The position numbers and the translations under genes are program-made. A DNA stretch of 64,000 nt from Dysgonomonas sp. HDW5A (GTDB lineage: Bacteria > Bacteroidota > Bacteroidia > Bacteroidales > Dysgonomonadaceae): NCBI RefSeq assembly GCF_011299555.1, contig NZ_CP049857.1:3286001-3350000 (forward strand), in the 5' to 3' direction. This document shows positions 8,532-17,836 of this stretch, piece after piece. Numbering within the stretch: position 1 is the stretch's first letter; every line of letters begins with the position of its first letter. Under the pieces are notes generated by a model. That model made no database searches, had not been told where the DNA came from, and worked only from the letters and a program-made list of their open reading frames with translations.

Positions 8532-10856
8532 ATGAGCAAAATTTTTAGGTTGAGTTTTTGGGTTACATTATTGTTTTTCTTGCCTTTTGTGGCAGTGGCA
8601 CAAAACTATACTGTACGAGGAAAAATTACAGATGAAAGGACAAAAGATCCTTTAATAGGGGTGCCTGTAGCAGTAACCGAAAAGTTATCTACCGGAGTTT
8701 TTACGAATCAGGATGGTGAGTATAAAATTACTTTACCAAAGGGGGACTATACTTTAGTCGTGAAATATGTCGGCTATGAGGATAAAAAAGTAAAGATATC
8801 TTTGACTAAGGATATTATCGAAAATGTGTCGCTTAAATCTTCTTCTATTGATTTGAATGAGGTGGTGGTATCTTCGAGACGTGCCGATGAAAATGTAGCC
8901 GGAGTACAAACCGGCGTAGAGAAAATGAGTATTCAGGAAATTAATCAGTTGCCTGTACTCTTCGGAGAACGCGACGTTGTAAAAGCTATTCAATTGATGC
9001 CCGGTGTTAAATCGGCCGGAGAGGGTGGAACCGGCTTTTATGTTCGGGGAGGTAGTGCCGATCAGAATCTTGTTTTACTTGATAATGTAGGTATATATAA
9101 TGCTTCTCACTTGATGGGATTCTTTTCGGCTTTCAATTCAGATATGGTTAGAGATGTTACCTTGTATAAAGGAGCTTTACCTTCGCAATACGGAGAGCGT
9201 TTGTCTTCAATTCTTGATGTGCAAATGCGAGACGGAGATAATCAGGATTATCATGTAAATGGAGGGTTGGGTCTTATCTCTTCGAAATTAAATGTTGAAG
9301 GTCCTATTAAGAAAGGTAAATCCAGTTTTATAGTAGGAGCAAGACGTACTTATGCCGATGTGATAGCTCGTGCATTTGGATCGGAAGATGTGAAAAATAC
9401 TACATTGTATTTTTATGACTTGAATATGAAATTAAACTTCAACCTATCGGATAAAGATCGTTTGACTTTTACCGCATATTCGGGTATGGATAAGCTGGGT
9501 ATAACCGATGTGGTGGATACTGATTGGGGTAACACTGTGGGGACGCTTAAATGGACCAGACTGATGGGGCATAAATGGACTTCTTCTACAGCTTTAATCT
9601 ACAATAGATATTCATACAATGTGGCAGTAGACATGAATCAGGATTTGCGTATATCATCTATAATAAATGATTATGCTTTGAAACAGGAGTTTACTTTTAC
9701 GCAAAACAGCGTTTCTTCATGGAAATTCGGAGTACATTCTACTTATCATGATATGGCTCCCGGAAAGTTTGATGTAGCAGAAGATAAAGGTGTCTCTAAA
9801 CATCTGAAAAATAAATATTCATGGGAAAATGGATTGTATGCTTCGAATACGGTGAAAGCAACCGATCGTCTCGAAATAATGTACGGGTTGAGATTGTCTG
9901 CTTTTTCGGTTCTGGGAGCGGGAGATTTCTATAATCTGAATGAAAATCACGAGGTAATTGATACTGTATCTTATAAGTCGGGCGAGTTTGTGAAAACATA
10001 TTTCAACTTAGAGCCACGTCTTTCTATGGCATATCGTTTGAATGAGGTATCTTCTATAAAAGCAGCTTATGCACGCACTACTCAAAGTATGCACTTGCTT
10101 TCTAATCCTACATTTGCTTCGCCTTTTGACCGATGGGTACCTACTTCAAATAATATAAAACCTCAGATTGCGGATCAATTTACATTGGGTTATTTCCGTA
10201 ATTTTGCCAATAATCTGTTTGAATTTAGTGCCGAGGTATATTATAAAGACATGAGAAATCAGATCGATTTTAAAGACAATGCACTGACTTTTACTAATGA
10301 TGATGTGGAAACCGAGCTGTTATTTGGTAAGGGTAGGGCATATGGAATTGAATTGATGTTGAAGAAGCGTGTTGGAAGATTCTCAGGATGGGTTAGTTAT
10401 ACTTTATCTAAATCTGAAAAAAAGATTGACGGGATCAATAATAATAAATGGTATGATGCCGTTCAGGATAGAACACATGACATTTCGTTTGTAGCTATGT
10501 ATAGTTTGAATGAAAAATGGAACTTATCGGCTGCCTTTGTATATTATACAGGAAATGCGGTTACTTATCCAAGTGGAAAATACCAGGTTGATGGTAAAGA
10601 AGTGGTATATTATACGGAGAGAAACGGTTACAGGGCTCCCGATTATCATCGCCTGGATTTAGGTGCAACTTGTGTTCTAAAGAAAACAAAGAAATTCTAT
10701 TCCGAATTGGCATTTAGTTTATATAATGCCTATGGACGTGAAAATGCTTATATGATTGAATTCAGAACCAATGATGACGATCCTTCTAAATCTACAGCTT
10801 ATCAGTATTCTTTGTTCCGTTTTGTTCCATCTATTTCTTGGAATTTCAGGTTCTAA
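8532..10856 (+). CDS. TonB-dependent outer-membrane receptor
   Basis: A 774-residue outer-membrane beta-barrel protein with a signal peptide (ending FVAVAQ), a carboxypeptidase-D-regulatory-like domain (~25-110, VRGKITDERTKDPLIGVPV), a plug domain (~120-230, with FYVRGGSADQNLVLLDNV) and a barrel ending in the aromatic-terminal strand ISWNFRF. At 774 residues it is shorter than SusC proteins and lacks a SusD partner. The next gene instead encodes a DUF4249 lipoprotein, a common partner of this receptor type. The substrate is unknown. The two-component pair upstream may control it. Confidence 0.92.
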   Translation: MSKIFRLSFWVTLLFFLPFVAVAQNYTVRGKITDERTKDPLIGVPVAVTEKLSTGVFTNQDGEYKITLPKGDYTLVVKYVGYEDKKVKISLTKDIIENVSLKSSSIDLNEVVVSSRRADENVAGVQTGVEKMSIQEINQLPVLFGERDVVKAIQLMPGVKSAGEGGTGFYVRGGSADQNLVLLDNVGIYNASHLMGFFSAFNSDMVRDVTLYKGALPSQYGERLSSILDVQMRDGDNQDYHVNGGLGLISSKLNVEGPIKKGKSSFIVGARRTYADVIARAFGSEDVKNTTLYFYDLNMKLNFNLSDKDRLTFTAYSGMDKLGITDVVDTDWGNTVGTLKWTRLMGHKWTSSTALIYNRYSYNVAVDMNQDLRISSIINDYALKQEFTFTQNSVSSWKFGVHSTYHDMAPGKFDVAEDKGVSKHLKNKYSWENGLYASNTVKATDRLEIMYGLRLSAFSVLGAGDFYNLNENHEVIDTVSYKSGEFVKTYFNLEPRLSMAYRLNEVSSIKAAYARTTQSMHLLSNPTFASPFDRWVPTSNNIKPQIADQFTLGYFRNFANNLFEFSAEVYYKDMRNQIDFKDNALTFTNDDVETELLFGKGRAYGIELMLKKRVGRFSGWVSYTLSKSEKKIDGINNNKWYDAVQDRTHDISFVAMYSLNEKWNLSAAFVYYTGNAVTYPSGKYQVDGKEVVYYTERNGYRAPDYHRLDLGATCVLKKTKKFYSELAFSLYNAYGRENAYMIEFRTNDDDPSKSTAYQYSLFRFVPSISWNFRF

Positions 10857-10899
10857 TTATAGATTGCACATTATTTATAAATTAAAAATTCAGATAAAA

Positions 10900-11703
10900 A
10901 TGAGTATCAATAAATATATACTAACCATTGTTGCAATAGCATCTGCGTTTATATTCACATCTTGTGAAAAGGAGATAGATGTGGATCTTAAATCCTCAGA
11001 GCCTAAGCTGGTGATCGAAGGGCTTATAGCCGCCGATTCGCTTGCTACGGTAAGGCTTACTATGTCGAAGGACTTTAGCGGTAATAATACATTCGATCCT
11101 GTTTTGGGTGCTCTTGTTTCCGTTTCGGATGATAAAGGAAATACTGAAATCTTAAAGATTGACACTTCGGGCATTTATAAAGCACAAAATTTGAGAGGTG
11201 TTCCCGGACGTACTTACAATCTCAAAATAAATGTCGATGGGCAAGAATATACGGCATCATCTACCATGTCTCCGCATACGGTGAAGATCGATTCTATTAC
11301 CATGTATTATATTCCTTTATTTAAATATGCTTGTCCGATGATTCATTTTCAGGATCCTAAAGGGTCTAAAAATTATTATCGTGAGTTACTTTATATAAAT
11401 GGCAAACGTAAAAAACTAGACGAAGATGCTACTGATACCGATGATCGTGAGGGTTTTTATCTTAGTCGTCTAGTTCCGGCTTTTAAAGAAAATGGCAGTG
11501 ACGAGGATCCAATAAAAAAGGGAGATACTATTACAGTAGAACATCAGTTATTAGACAAAGGTGCATACACTTTCTTCGAAACTTTGGGACGCATAGGTAA
11601 TTCTCAAACTAACCCTACAAACAATATTGTGGGAGGTGCTTTAGGGTATTTCAGTGCTTATACTTTCGATCGTAAGACTGTGATTGCCGATTGGCCCGAA
11701 TAA
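10900..11703 (+). CDS. DUF4249 family lipoprotein
   Basis: A 267-residue lipoprotein. The signal peptide ends in the lipobox FIFTSC with C22 as the lipidated residue, followed by EKEID(V)DL, the usual start of DUF4249 proteins. The mature part carries a beta-sandwich region (~25-110) with the VIEGLI and GRTYNLKI blocks of this family. I placed the start at 10900 because it gives the lipoprotein signal directly; the frame is open further upstream but that part overlaps the receptor gene. Gap to the receptor is 43 bases, so one operon. The family is of unknown function and is typically paired with TonB receptors; a surface ligand-binding role is inferred. Confidence 0.85.
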   Translation: MSINKYILTIVAIASAFIFTSCEKEIDVDLKSSEPKLVIEGLIAADSLATVRLTMSKDFSGNNTFDPVLGALVSVSDDKGNTEILKIDTSGIYKAQNLRGVPGRTYNLKINVDGQEYTASSTMSPHTVKIDSITMYYIPLFKYACPMIHFQDPKGSKNYYRELLYINGKRKKLDEDATDTDDREGFYLSRLVPAFKENGSDEDPIKKGDTITVEHQLLDKGAYTFFETLGRIGNSQTNPTNNIVGGALGYFSAYTFDRKTVIADWPE

Positions 11704-11731
11704 GTAAGGTAAATATATTCTTTCATAAAAA

Positions 11732-11769
11732 TAGCCCTTGCAGTTTTTTACTGTGAGGGTTGTTTTTTT
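11732..11769 (+). terminator. Terminator of the receptor/DUF4249 operon
   Basis: AGCCCTTGCAG pairs with CTGTGAGGGTT (two or three non-Watson-Crick pairs), loop TTTTTTA, followed by TGTTTTTTT. It begins 28 bases after the DUF4249 stop. Confidence 0.75.
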
Positions 11770-11790
11770 GATCAAAGTGTTATAACTTTG
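11760..11790 (+). promoter_or_regulatory. Promoter of the EamA transporter, TTG-N20-TAACTTTG
   Basis: TTG at 11760-11762 and TAACTTTG at 11783-11790 with a 20-base spacer. It overlaps the tail of the preceding terminator and would give a ~125-base leader with nested stems (AAGGTT 11801-11806 with AACCTT 11854-11859, and TATCCCAA 11817-11824 with TTGGGGATA 11840-11848). Confidence 0.6.
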
Positions 11791-11921
11791 CACCCCAGAT
11801 AAGGTTTTTCGCGCTGTATCCCAACATTAGGGAAGAGAATTGGGGATATATGCAACCTTTTGTAAATTTTTAGTTTTTACATGCCCTAATAGTTTAATGT
11901 AAAATTTAAATTATTTGAGTA

Positions 11922-12824
11922 ATGAAGAAAAGTAGAATTTACTTAGCTCTTTTAATTCTAGGTACCGCTTTTTGGGGAATCTCATTCCCACTTGTTAAGG
12001 AAGGCATCTCTATTGTACATCCGTTTTCATTTTTAATGTATCGTTTTTTACTGGCTGCACTGGTTTTATCTGTCTTGTTTTTTAAGCAGTTGAAACTAAT
12101 CAATTGGCAAACCATAAAATATGGTGTGTGGGTAGGTATACCTCTTTTGTTGGCTATCTTATTACAAACTATTGGTTTGCAGTATACATCATCAGCTAAC
12201 GCTTCTTTTATTTCGGGTATGGACGTACTACTGATACCCATTTTGAAATTCTTTGTATTTCGTAAATCGATCAAGCCAAAAACTTGGCTGGCATGTACAA
12301 TGGCATTAATCGGTTTGTATGTAATTGCTATGGCTTCGGCAGGTAGTGGATTCAATAGGGGAGATATGTATGCCGTAGGCGGGGCAATTGCCTTTGCTGC
12401 TTATGTGCTACTGGTCGGAAAATATAATCGTAAGGTCGAAACCATATCATTAGTAATTGTACAGTTGTATACATGCACAATAGTATATGCTGTGCTTGCT
12501 TTTATGACGGTTGATGTTAACCACTTAGTGTTACCTATGGATTGGAATGTGTGGAGAGCTGTTTTATTTACAGGTATATTTGCTACAGCTTATATGTATG
12601 GAATGCAAAATGTGTCCCAAAAATACATAGAAGAAGAAAAAGTAGCCTTAACTTATTTGTGTGAACCTATTTTTGCAACCATAGCTGCTTATGTGCTGAT
12701 TAGCGAACCTATCACTATTCGTACCATTATTGGAGGAAGTCTTATTCTTCTTTCCATGTTTATTTCGGAGTACCGCTTTAAGTATATTCCGTTTTTGAAT
12801 GCGGCAGATAAGGTCCATCAGTGA
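11922..12824 (+). CDS. EamA/DMT-superfamily transporter
   Basis: A 300-residue integral membrane protein with ten hydrophobic segments in two EamA repeats (~5-135 and ~150-285). Characteristic blocks are GTAFWGISFPLVKEG in helix 1, the MYRFLLAALVL end of helix 2, and YLCEPIFATIAAYVLISEPI in the second repeat. Members export or import small metabolites such as amino acids or cofactors; the substrate cannot be deduced. Its last 7 bases overlap the end of the opposing gene. The leader can fold into nested stems, which might be regulatory. Confidence 0.9.
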   Translation: MKKSRIYLALLILGTAFWGISFPLVKEGISIVHPFSFLMYRFLLAALVLSVLFFKQLKLINWQTIKYGVWVGIPLLLAILLQTIGLQYTSSANASFISGMDVLLIPILKFFVFRKSIKPKTWLACTMALIGLYVIAMASAGSGFNRGDMYAVGGAIAFAAYVLLVGKYNRKVETISLVIVQLYTCTIVYAVLAFMTVDVNHLVLPMDWNVWRAVLFTGIFATAYMYGMQNVSQKYIEEEKVALTYLCEPIFATIAAYVLISEPITIRTIIGGSLILLSMFISEYRFKYIPFLNAADKVHQ

Positions 12825-13435
12825 CAAAATGAAATAAGGCTCAGATTGTTTTCATAACAGAAGTCTATATTATCTTTAAAGCCTTTGATGCTATTGTATA
12901 CAAAGGCTTTAATTTCGTCTTTTTCGCTTTGGGTATGCCATAAAAGTTCTATTTGATTGTTTGACAATACCACCTCCTGTAAGTCATTGCTTAACTGACT
13001 TATATCGGAATGGGTTATAGCTCCGGCTAATGGAAATGTAGCTACATCGGGTAGGCCTAAATCAGGGAAATTATTGAGTAATATCTCTGCAACAGTGGTT
13101 TCGATTCCAAAGTCAGATCTCAGATAATTATCTATCAGTTCGGTTTCGTTGTCTAATTCTATATCCTGATTGTATGGTAGCTGATGTCCGACAAAAGCAA
13201 AAATAGAGATTAGAGCATACCAATAGGCATGAGCTGAATGTTTGCGGTAAGGTTCCCCATGTATAATGTGACGCAGAGCTTCTCTGGTTGATATGTGATT
13301 TTCGAAATCTTGGCTTGCGTAGTTTTTAAATACTTCATTATCTTGAATTTGATCGAATAATAAAGAATCGCATGAATCAAAAACTTGTTTAACCTTCTCG
13401 ACATCGGCAGCGAATGAAAAAATACAGTATCCCAT
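12818..13435 (-). CDS. DUF7691-like cytosolic protein, unknown function
   Basis: A 205-residue soluble protein with no signal peptide or membrane span. The start MGYCIFSFAADVEKV and the ALRHIIHGE and HAYWYALI blocks resemble the DUF7691 family (typically starting MGYGxxxYAVD), whose function is unknown. This resemblance is from memory and is tentative. The gene is convergent with and overlaps the EamA gene by 7 bases, and no terminator separates them. It appears to be a single-gene unit. Confidence 0.6.
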   Translation of the reverse strand: MGYCIFSFAADVEKVKQVFDSCDSLLFDQIQDNEVFKNYASQDFENHISTREALRHIIHGEPYRKHSAHAYWYALISIFAFVGHQLPYNQDIELDNETELIDNYLRSDFGIETTVAEILLNNFPDLGLPDVATFPLAGAITHSDISQLSNDLQEVVLSNNQIELLWHTQSEKDEIKAFVYNSIKGFKDNIDFCYENNLSLISFCH

Positions 13436-13616
13436 AATGTTACTAAAGTTTGACGTTAAAAAAGTATTTGACTTTTTTGGCTAAGGGTCACAATATATGA
13501 AATATATTATTGACAATGATCTAAAATTATGCTATTTTTGAACATATTTATAAAGCATGTTTTGCAAATTTATTCTCATTTATGGCTATTCAAAATGTCA
13601 TAATGGAAGTTTCTTA

Positions 13617-13624
13617 TAACTTTG
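13617..13624 (+). promoter_or_regulatory. Promoter -7 element of thyA
   Basis: TAACTTTG, 43 bases before the thyA ATG. No clear -33 TTTG at the proper distance. Confidence 0.5.
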
Positions 13625-13667
13625 TAATGCGGCAATAAAACTTTAATAATACTTAATAGCGAAAAAA

Positions 13668-14462
13668 ATGAAGCAATATATAGATTTAGTACAACGTGTT
13701 CTGACCGAAGGAGTCAAGAAAGAAGATCGTACCGGTACCGGAACCATAAGTGTATTTGGTCATCAAAGCCGTTATAATTTGGCGGATGGTTTTCCTTTGG
13801 TTACGACTAAAAAGCTGCACTTAAAATCTATCATCTATGAATTGTTGTGGTTTTTGGCAGGAGACACCAATGCTAAATATTTGCAGGATAACGGAGTCCG
13901 TATCTGGAATGAATGGGCTGACGAGAATGGAGATCTAGGTCATATTTACGGGTTTCAATGGCGTTCGTGGCCCGATTATAAAGGAGGGCACATCGATCAG
14001 ATTACTGAGGTTGTAAATTCTATTAAAAATAATCCCGATTCGCGTCGTCTGATTGTTAGTGCGTGGAATGTAGCAGACATTCAGAATATGAATCTGCCTC
14101 CTTGTCACGCATTTTTTCAGTTTTATGTAGCTGATGGTAAATTAAGCCTGCAATTGTATCAACGAAGTGCGGATATATTTCTGGGAGTACCTTTCAATAT
14201 TGCATCTTATGCCTTACTACTTCAAATGATGGCTCAAGTTACAGGACTTGAGGCGGGCGAATTTGTGCATACTTTGGGAGATGCACACATATATACTAAT
14301 CATATCGATCAGTTGAAAATGCAAATAGAACGTGATTTGAGAACTTTACCTAAAATGATCATTAATCCCGATGTAAAAAGCATATTCGATTTTAAATACG
14401 AAGACTTCAAATTAGAAGGATACGATCCGCATCCTCATATAAAAGGAGAAGTTGCTGTTTGA
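13668..14462 (+). CDS. thyA: Thymidylate synthase
   Basis: A 264-residue ThyA, which methylates dUMP to dTMP with methylene-tetrahydrofolate in the cytoplasm. The catalytic cysteine is C146 in [12 protein letters not shown]; the arginine/phosphate-binding [11 protein letters not shown] and the nucleotide-binding [20 protein letters not shown] blocks are intact. The length is identical to the E. coli enzyme. Dihydrofolate reductase, often the next gene in related genomes, is absent here; the downstream region holds the AG-repeat leader instead. Confidence 0.97.
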   Translation: MKQYIDLVQRVLTEGVKKEDRTGTGTISVFGHQSRYNLADGFPLVTTKKLHLKSIIYELLWFLAGDTNAKYLQDNGVRIWNEWADENGDLGHIYGFQWRSWPDYKGGHIDQITEVVNSIKNNPDSRRLIVSAWNVADIQNMNLPPCHAFFQFYVADGKLSLQLYQRSADIFLGVPFNIASYALLLQMMAQVTGLEAGEFVHTLGDAHIYTNHIDQLKMQIERDLRTLPKMIINPDVKSIFDFKYEDFKLEGYDPHPHIKGEVAV

Positions 14463-14476
14463 TACTATATGCAAAT

Positions 14477-14517
14477 CGAAAGAGACAAATTTTATAAATG
14501 AAAGTTTGTCTCTTTCG
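14477..14517. repeat. 13-bp perfect inverted repeat after thyA
   Basis: CGAAAGAGACAAA (14477-14489) and its exact complement TTTGTCTCTTTCG (14505-14517), loop 15 bases. It lies 15 bases after the thyA stop. The right arm contains the TTTG of the next promoter, so it may be a thyA 3' hairpin or an operator. There is no T-run. Confidence 0.7.
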
Positions 14518-14535
14518 GTATAAATACTAACTTTG
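14505..14535 (+). promoter_or_regulatory. Promoter, TTTG-N19-TAACTTTG
   Basis: TTTG at 14505-14508 or overlapping, TAACTTTG at 14528-14535, 19-base spacer: a near-perfect Bacteroidota promoter. The next ATG (14565) is 29 bases downstream, the same distance seen at other well-defined promoters in this window (59578 to 59552, 47850 to 47824). Confidence 0.8.
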
Positions 14536-14564
14536 CCCTTGTAAAATAACTCTTTACGCTGATA

Positions 14565-14699
<135 letters not shown>

Positions 14700-14726
14700 C
14701 AACCGTGCTGGTAATAAAAATATTTT

Positions 14727-14750
14727 AGGCGGATTTTTCCGTCTTTTTTT
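14727..14750 (+). terminator. Terminator-like hairpin behind the leader ORF
   Basis: AGGCGGA pairs with TCCGTCT (one G-T pair), loop TTTT, followed by a T-run to 14750. It begins 27 bases after the TAG of the leader ORF. Confidence 0.65.
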
Positions 14751-14912
14751 GTTTGTGTGTCTTTTATACACACAAATTTGTTGTAAACAATATTTCCCCT
14801 ATAAATACATTGATAGTTGTTTGAGTAAACGTTTCCGTATTACCGATTTGTTTTTTGTTGTCGTTCAAAATTGGTATGAATTATGCGTTTACTTATGGCA
14901 CAGCTATGTTTG

Positions 14913-14948
14913 GCAGCAGCTTGTAGTGATTACAGGCTGCTGCTTTTT
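14913..14948 (+). terminator. Terminator-like hairpin just before the surface-protein ATG
   Basis: GCAGCAGCTTGTA (14913-14925) pairs with TACAGGCTGCTGC (14931-14943) with one wobble, followed by TTTTTCT. It lies inside the leader, 43 bases before the ATG at 14992, so it would stop transcripts before the operon unless overridden. Confidence 0.7.
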
Positions 14949-14991
14949 CTCTAAAATATCGGAAAATCTACTAACTAATTCATATAAACAA

Positions 14992-15573
14992 ATGAAAACT
15001 ATCTTGTTACTGATCTTAACTTTTATCGTAATTCCCCTTTACCCCCAGGTCGGAATCAATACCAAAACCCCTCATAGCAGTGCTGCTCTGGAGATAACTA
15101 GTCCCACTAACAATCAAGGTGTGCTTTTACCCCGCATGAATACTACCTCCAAACAAGCTATTGCCAGTCCGGCTTCGGGACTGTTAGTGTATGATACCGA
15201 CAAGCAATGCCTCTCTCAAAATGTAGGTAGTGAAACGAATCCTGTTTGGATATGCTTGGCACAGAATCAGACACGTTTTTTTTACATGCCTTCTGTTGCA
15301 ATCAGTGCCAAAACGCTTGGAGTAGTTGCCACACCTTTAGATCTTTATAACGAATACAAAAAACAATTTGCTACTCCTATGGCCAAAAGTGTCAGTGCTC
15401 CGGTGGCTATTCCTTATTTTCCTGCGGCAGCCGATCTGCACTATTATATTACTTATTATGATTCGGATGTTATTAAGATCAACAGTGTAAGCAATGATGG
15501 AAAAGTGAGCTATGAAATTATAAAAGTGGCTGATTATAATTCGTTTATGAACGTTGTGTTTGTCGTGAAATAA
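14992..15573 (+). CDS. VGIN-type secreted surface protein, paralog 1
   Basis: A 193-residue secreted protein. The signal peptide is MKTILLLILTFIVIPLYPQ, then VGINTKTPHSSAALEI, a motif that opens many Bacteroidota surface and tail-like proteins. Conserved blocks shared with the gene at 17102 are GVLLPR, GLLVYDTDKQC, ICLxQNQTRFFYMPS, GVVxTPLDLYxEYKKQF and the C-terminal ITYYDxxV(I/M)xI. The start at 14992 is chosen because it gives the signal peptide and matches the paralog. The same frame is open back to 14650, through the AG tract. First gene of a three-gene operon (19-base gap to the next). Function unknown; no enzyme motif seen. Confidence 0.8.
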   Translation: MKTILLLILTFIVIPLYPQVGINTKTPHSSAALEITSPTNNQGVLLPRMNTTSKQAIASPASGLLVYDTDKQCLSQNVGSETNPVWICLAQNQTRFFYMPSVAISAKTLGVVATPLDLYNEYKKQFATPMAKSVSAPVAIPYFPAAADLHYYITYYDSDVIKINSVSNDGKVSYEIIKVADYNSFMNVVFVVK

Positions 15574-15592
15574 GCATATTAATTTTATTGTA

Positions 15593-17083
15593 ATGAAAAA
15601 AATAATACTCATATTATTGCTAATACTTACCCAGCAGGTTTATTCTCAAAAAGAAGCGTACCACTGGTATTTCGGAACTAATACAGGTCTAGATTTTTCT
15701 AATACTCATACAGAATCAACTTCGCTGGGAAATGTTTTAGGAGTGCCAAATACTGTTCAGGGGCCCATAAATACTTTTGAAGGTTGTTTTTCCATATCAG
15801 ATAAAAATGGTAATTTTTTGTTTGCTTCCGATGGAATGACCGTTTATAATAAGAACCTGGCAGTTATGCAAAATGGTACCGGGCTTTTCGGGCATCCATC
15901 TTCTACCAATTCGGGTATTGTCATTCCTGTGCCCGATAATCCGGCCTTATATTATATTGTAACGGCTCCCGATCGAAATAATACAGCACCGGGTCTTTGT
16001 TATTCGACAGTAAATATGTCTGCCAATGGAGGACTGGGAGCTGTGGTATTAAAAAACGTATCTCTCACATTTGGAAGTTCCGGTTATCCCATTAATCATG
16101 CATATGAAAACCTAACTGCCGTAGGGCACGCCAACGGAAAAGATTATTGGGTGATAAGTCGTGTCAGAAGTAAAATATTTGCTTGGCTGATTACCTCTGC
16201 GGGGATCAATGTTAATCCTGTGATTTCAGAAATTGGAATGGATTTAGGGATTCCAACAGTTGCACCCAGTAGTATAGGGGTAGGGGCGATTAAAATTTCA
16301 CCTGACGGTAAACGCATTATTCATGCCGATTACCGATTTGGATCGGATCATTATCTAACTATAGGAAACTTTGACACCTCTACGGGTAAAGCTTCAAGCT
16401 TTCAGTTCGTGTCTACTTTTCTGGAGCATTTATATAGTCTCGAATTTTCTCCCACTGCTAACTATCTTTATTTTACGGCTATTGAGAGAGAACATCGAGG
16501 ACTTTATGTTAAGCCGATTAATAATATATCAGCTCCATTTACAAAAATCTTATCTAATATAGATAATGTACAACTTGGACCCGATAATAGAATTTATGCT
16601 ATTGGAAATATGCAGTCTTCTTTATGGATTATTCTGGATCCTGATAACGGCGGAAAACAAATAGCCGAAGTTCCCAATAAGTTTGTATCTCCTCGTTTGC
16701 CAAAGTTGGGACTTCCTCCCTTCATAACCTCTTTCTTTAATATAAAACCGATAAAAGGGAAAGAGTTGGTTTGTGTAGGTAATGATGCCGAATACAGTGT
16801 CGAGATTCCCTCTATTGGCAGTGGAACCCAGCAAATAGCTTATCTCGAATGGGATTTCGGAGACGGAACACCTGTCGTAAAAGATTATAATATGAGTGCT
16901 TCGGTAACAACATATAAACAAATCCATAAATATGAAAATAAAGGTATTTATACTATTCGGGTTACCCCTTATATGGTTAATGGCCTACCCGAAAATAGTA
17001 AAATTACCACTATAGCCTCTACTATAGCCGAATGTAAAATAGTTACCAATAAAATGATCAGAAGTGACCTCTTACCTAATTAA
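15593..17083 (+). CDS. Secreted PKD-domain protein
   Basis: A 496-residue secreted protein with signal peptide MKKIILILLLILTQQVYSQ. The mature N-terminal part (HWYFGTNTGLDFSN, then FEGCFSISDKNGNFLFASDG) resembles the beta-propeller-like front half of large Bacteroidota surface proteins that carry gliding or type-IX-secretion C-terminal domains. A PKD domain lies at ~395-470 (LEWDFGDGTPVVKDY, with HKYENKGIYTIRVTP). The usual C-terminal sorting domain of such proteins is missing: it ends soon after the PKD domain. It sits between two paralogous VGIN genes in one operon, so the three products may form one surface structure. The ligand is unknown. Confidence 0.8.
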   Translation: MKKIILILLLILTQQVYSQKEAYHWYFGTNTGLDFSNTHTESTSLGNVLGVPNTVQGPINTFEGCFSISDKNGNFLFASDGMTVYNKNLAVMQNGTGLFGHPSSTNSGIVIPVPDNPALYYIVTAPDRNNTAPGLCYSTVNMSANGGLGAVVLKNVSLTFGSSGYPINHAYENLTAVGHANGKDYWVISRVRSKIFAWLITSAGINVNPVISEIGMDLGIPTVAPSSIGVGAIKISPDGKRIIHADYRFGSDHYLTIGNFDTSTGKASSFQFVSTFLEHLYSLEFSPTANYLYFTAIEREHRGLYVKPINNISAPFTKILSNIDNVQLGPDNRIYAIGNMQSSLWIILDPDNGGKQIAEVPNKFVSPRLPKLGLPPFITSFFNIKPIKGKELVCVGNDAEYSVEIPSIGSGTQQIAYLEWDFGDGTPVVKDYNMSASVTTYKQIHKYENKGIYTIRVTPYMVNGLPENSKITTIASTIAECKIVTNKMIRSDLLPN

Positions 17084-17101
17084 TCTACAATAATAACCAA
17101 G

Positions 17102-17680
17102 ATGAATAGAATCATATTACTTACGCTTACCTTGTTTCTTTCTCATTTGGCTCATAGCCAAATCGGAGTGAATACCGAAAGCCCTCATAGTACTGCCGCC
17201 CTCGAAATCAACAGCCCTAACCAGGGAGTTCTTCTTCCGAGGCTTACCACTCTTGATAAAGAATCTATAGCTACACCTGCAAATGGACTACTGGTTTATG
17301 ACACCGATAAGCAATGTATATCTCAGAATATTGGCACGGAAACCAATCCTCAATGGATTTGTCTGACCCAAAATCAGACACGCTTCTTTTATATGCCCTC
17401 AATAAATATTCCGACACCTAATTTAGGAGTTGTATCTACTCCGCTGGATCTTTATGAAGAATATAAGAAACAGTTTAATATTCCGGCAGGTAAAAATCCA
17501 ACAGCACCTGCTAATATACCCTATTATACGAGTGCCGATCAGTTATATTATTATGTTACCTATTACGATAAGAATGTAATGAATATTACTAATATCAGTG
17601 ATGACGGGAAGGTTAGTTATTCTATAATAAAAAAGGCTGATTATGATACTTATATGAATGTTATCTTTGTAATTAAATAA
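17102..17680 (+). CDS. VGIN-type secreted surface protein, paralog 2
   Basis: A 192-residue secreted protein, clearly a duplicate of the gene at 14992. It shares the signal peptide position, QIGVNTESPHSTAALEI, GVLLPR, GLLVYDTDKQC, QNQTRFFYMPS and the TPLDLYEEYKKQF block; my reading by eye is roughly two-thirds identity. The gap to the PKD gene is 18 bases. The copies differ mainly in the middle (residues ~135-165), as expected for a surface-exposed region under divergence. Function unknown. Confidence 0.8.
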   Translation: MNRIILLTLTLFLSHLAHSQIGVNTESPHSTAALEINSPNQGVLLPRLTTLDKESIATPANGLLVYDTDKQCISQNIGTETNPQWICLTQNQTRFFYMPSINIPTPNLGVVSTPLDLYEEYKKQFNIPAGKNPTAPANIPYYTSADQLYYYVTYYDKNVMNITNISDDGKVSYSIIKKADYDTYMNVIFVIK

Positions 17681-17798
17681 CAAGAGGAGATGTCCTTTGT
17701 ATTTTTCAGCAAGAGACATACTTTGTTTTCAGGTATTTATTTTCATATAAAACTTCGATATATTTTCTTTAAAAGAGAAAGTTTATTTCTAAATATAC

Positions 17799-17806
17799 TA
17801 CCTTTG
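17799..17806 (+). promoter_or_regulatory. Promoter -7 element of the trans-sulfuration gene
   Basis: TACCTTTG, 30 bases before the ATG at 17837. No clear -33 element. Confidence 0.5.
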
Positions 17807-17836
17807 GTAGTAGAAATAATATAGAGTATTGTTATT

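Noticed and set aside
10756-10899. N-terminal extension of the DUF4249 lipoprotein
   Set aside because: It overlaps the receptor gene and would bury the lipoprotein signal that begins at 10900.
14749-15573. Longer version of the first VGIN gene starting at TTG 14749
   Set aside because: The ATG at 14992 gives a proper signal peptide and matches the paralog at 17102. The extra part overlaps terminator-like hairpins and reads as untranslated sequence in the present AG state.
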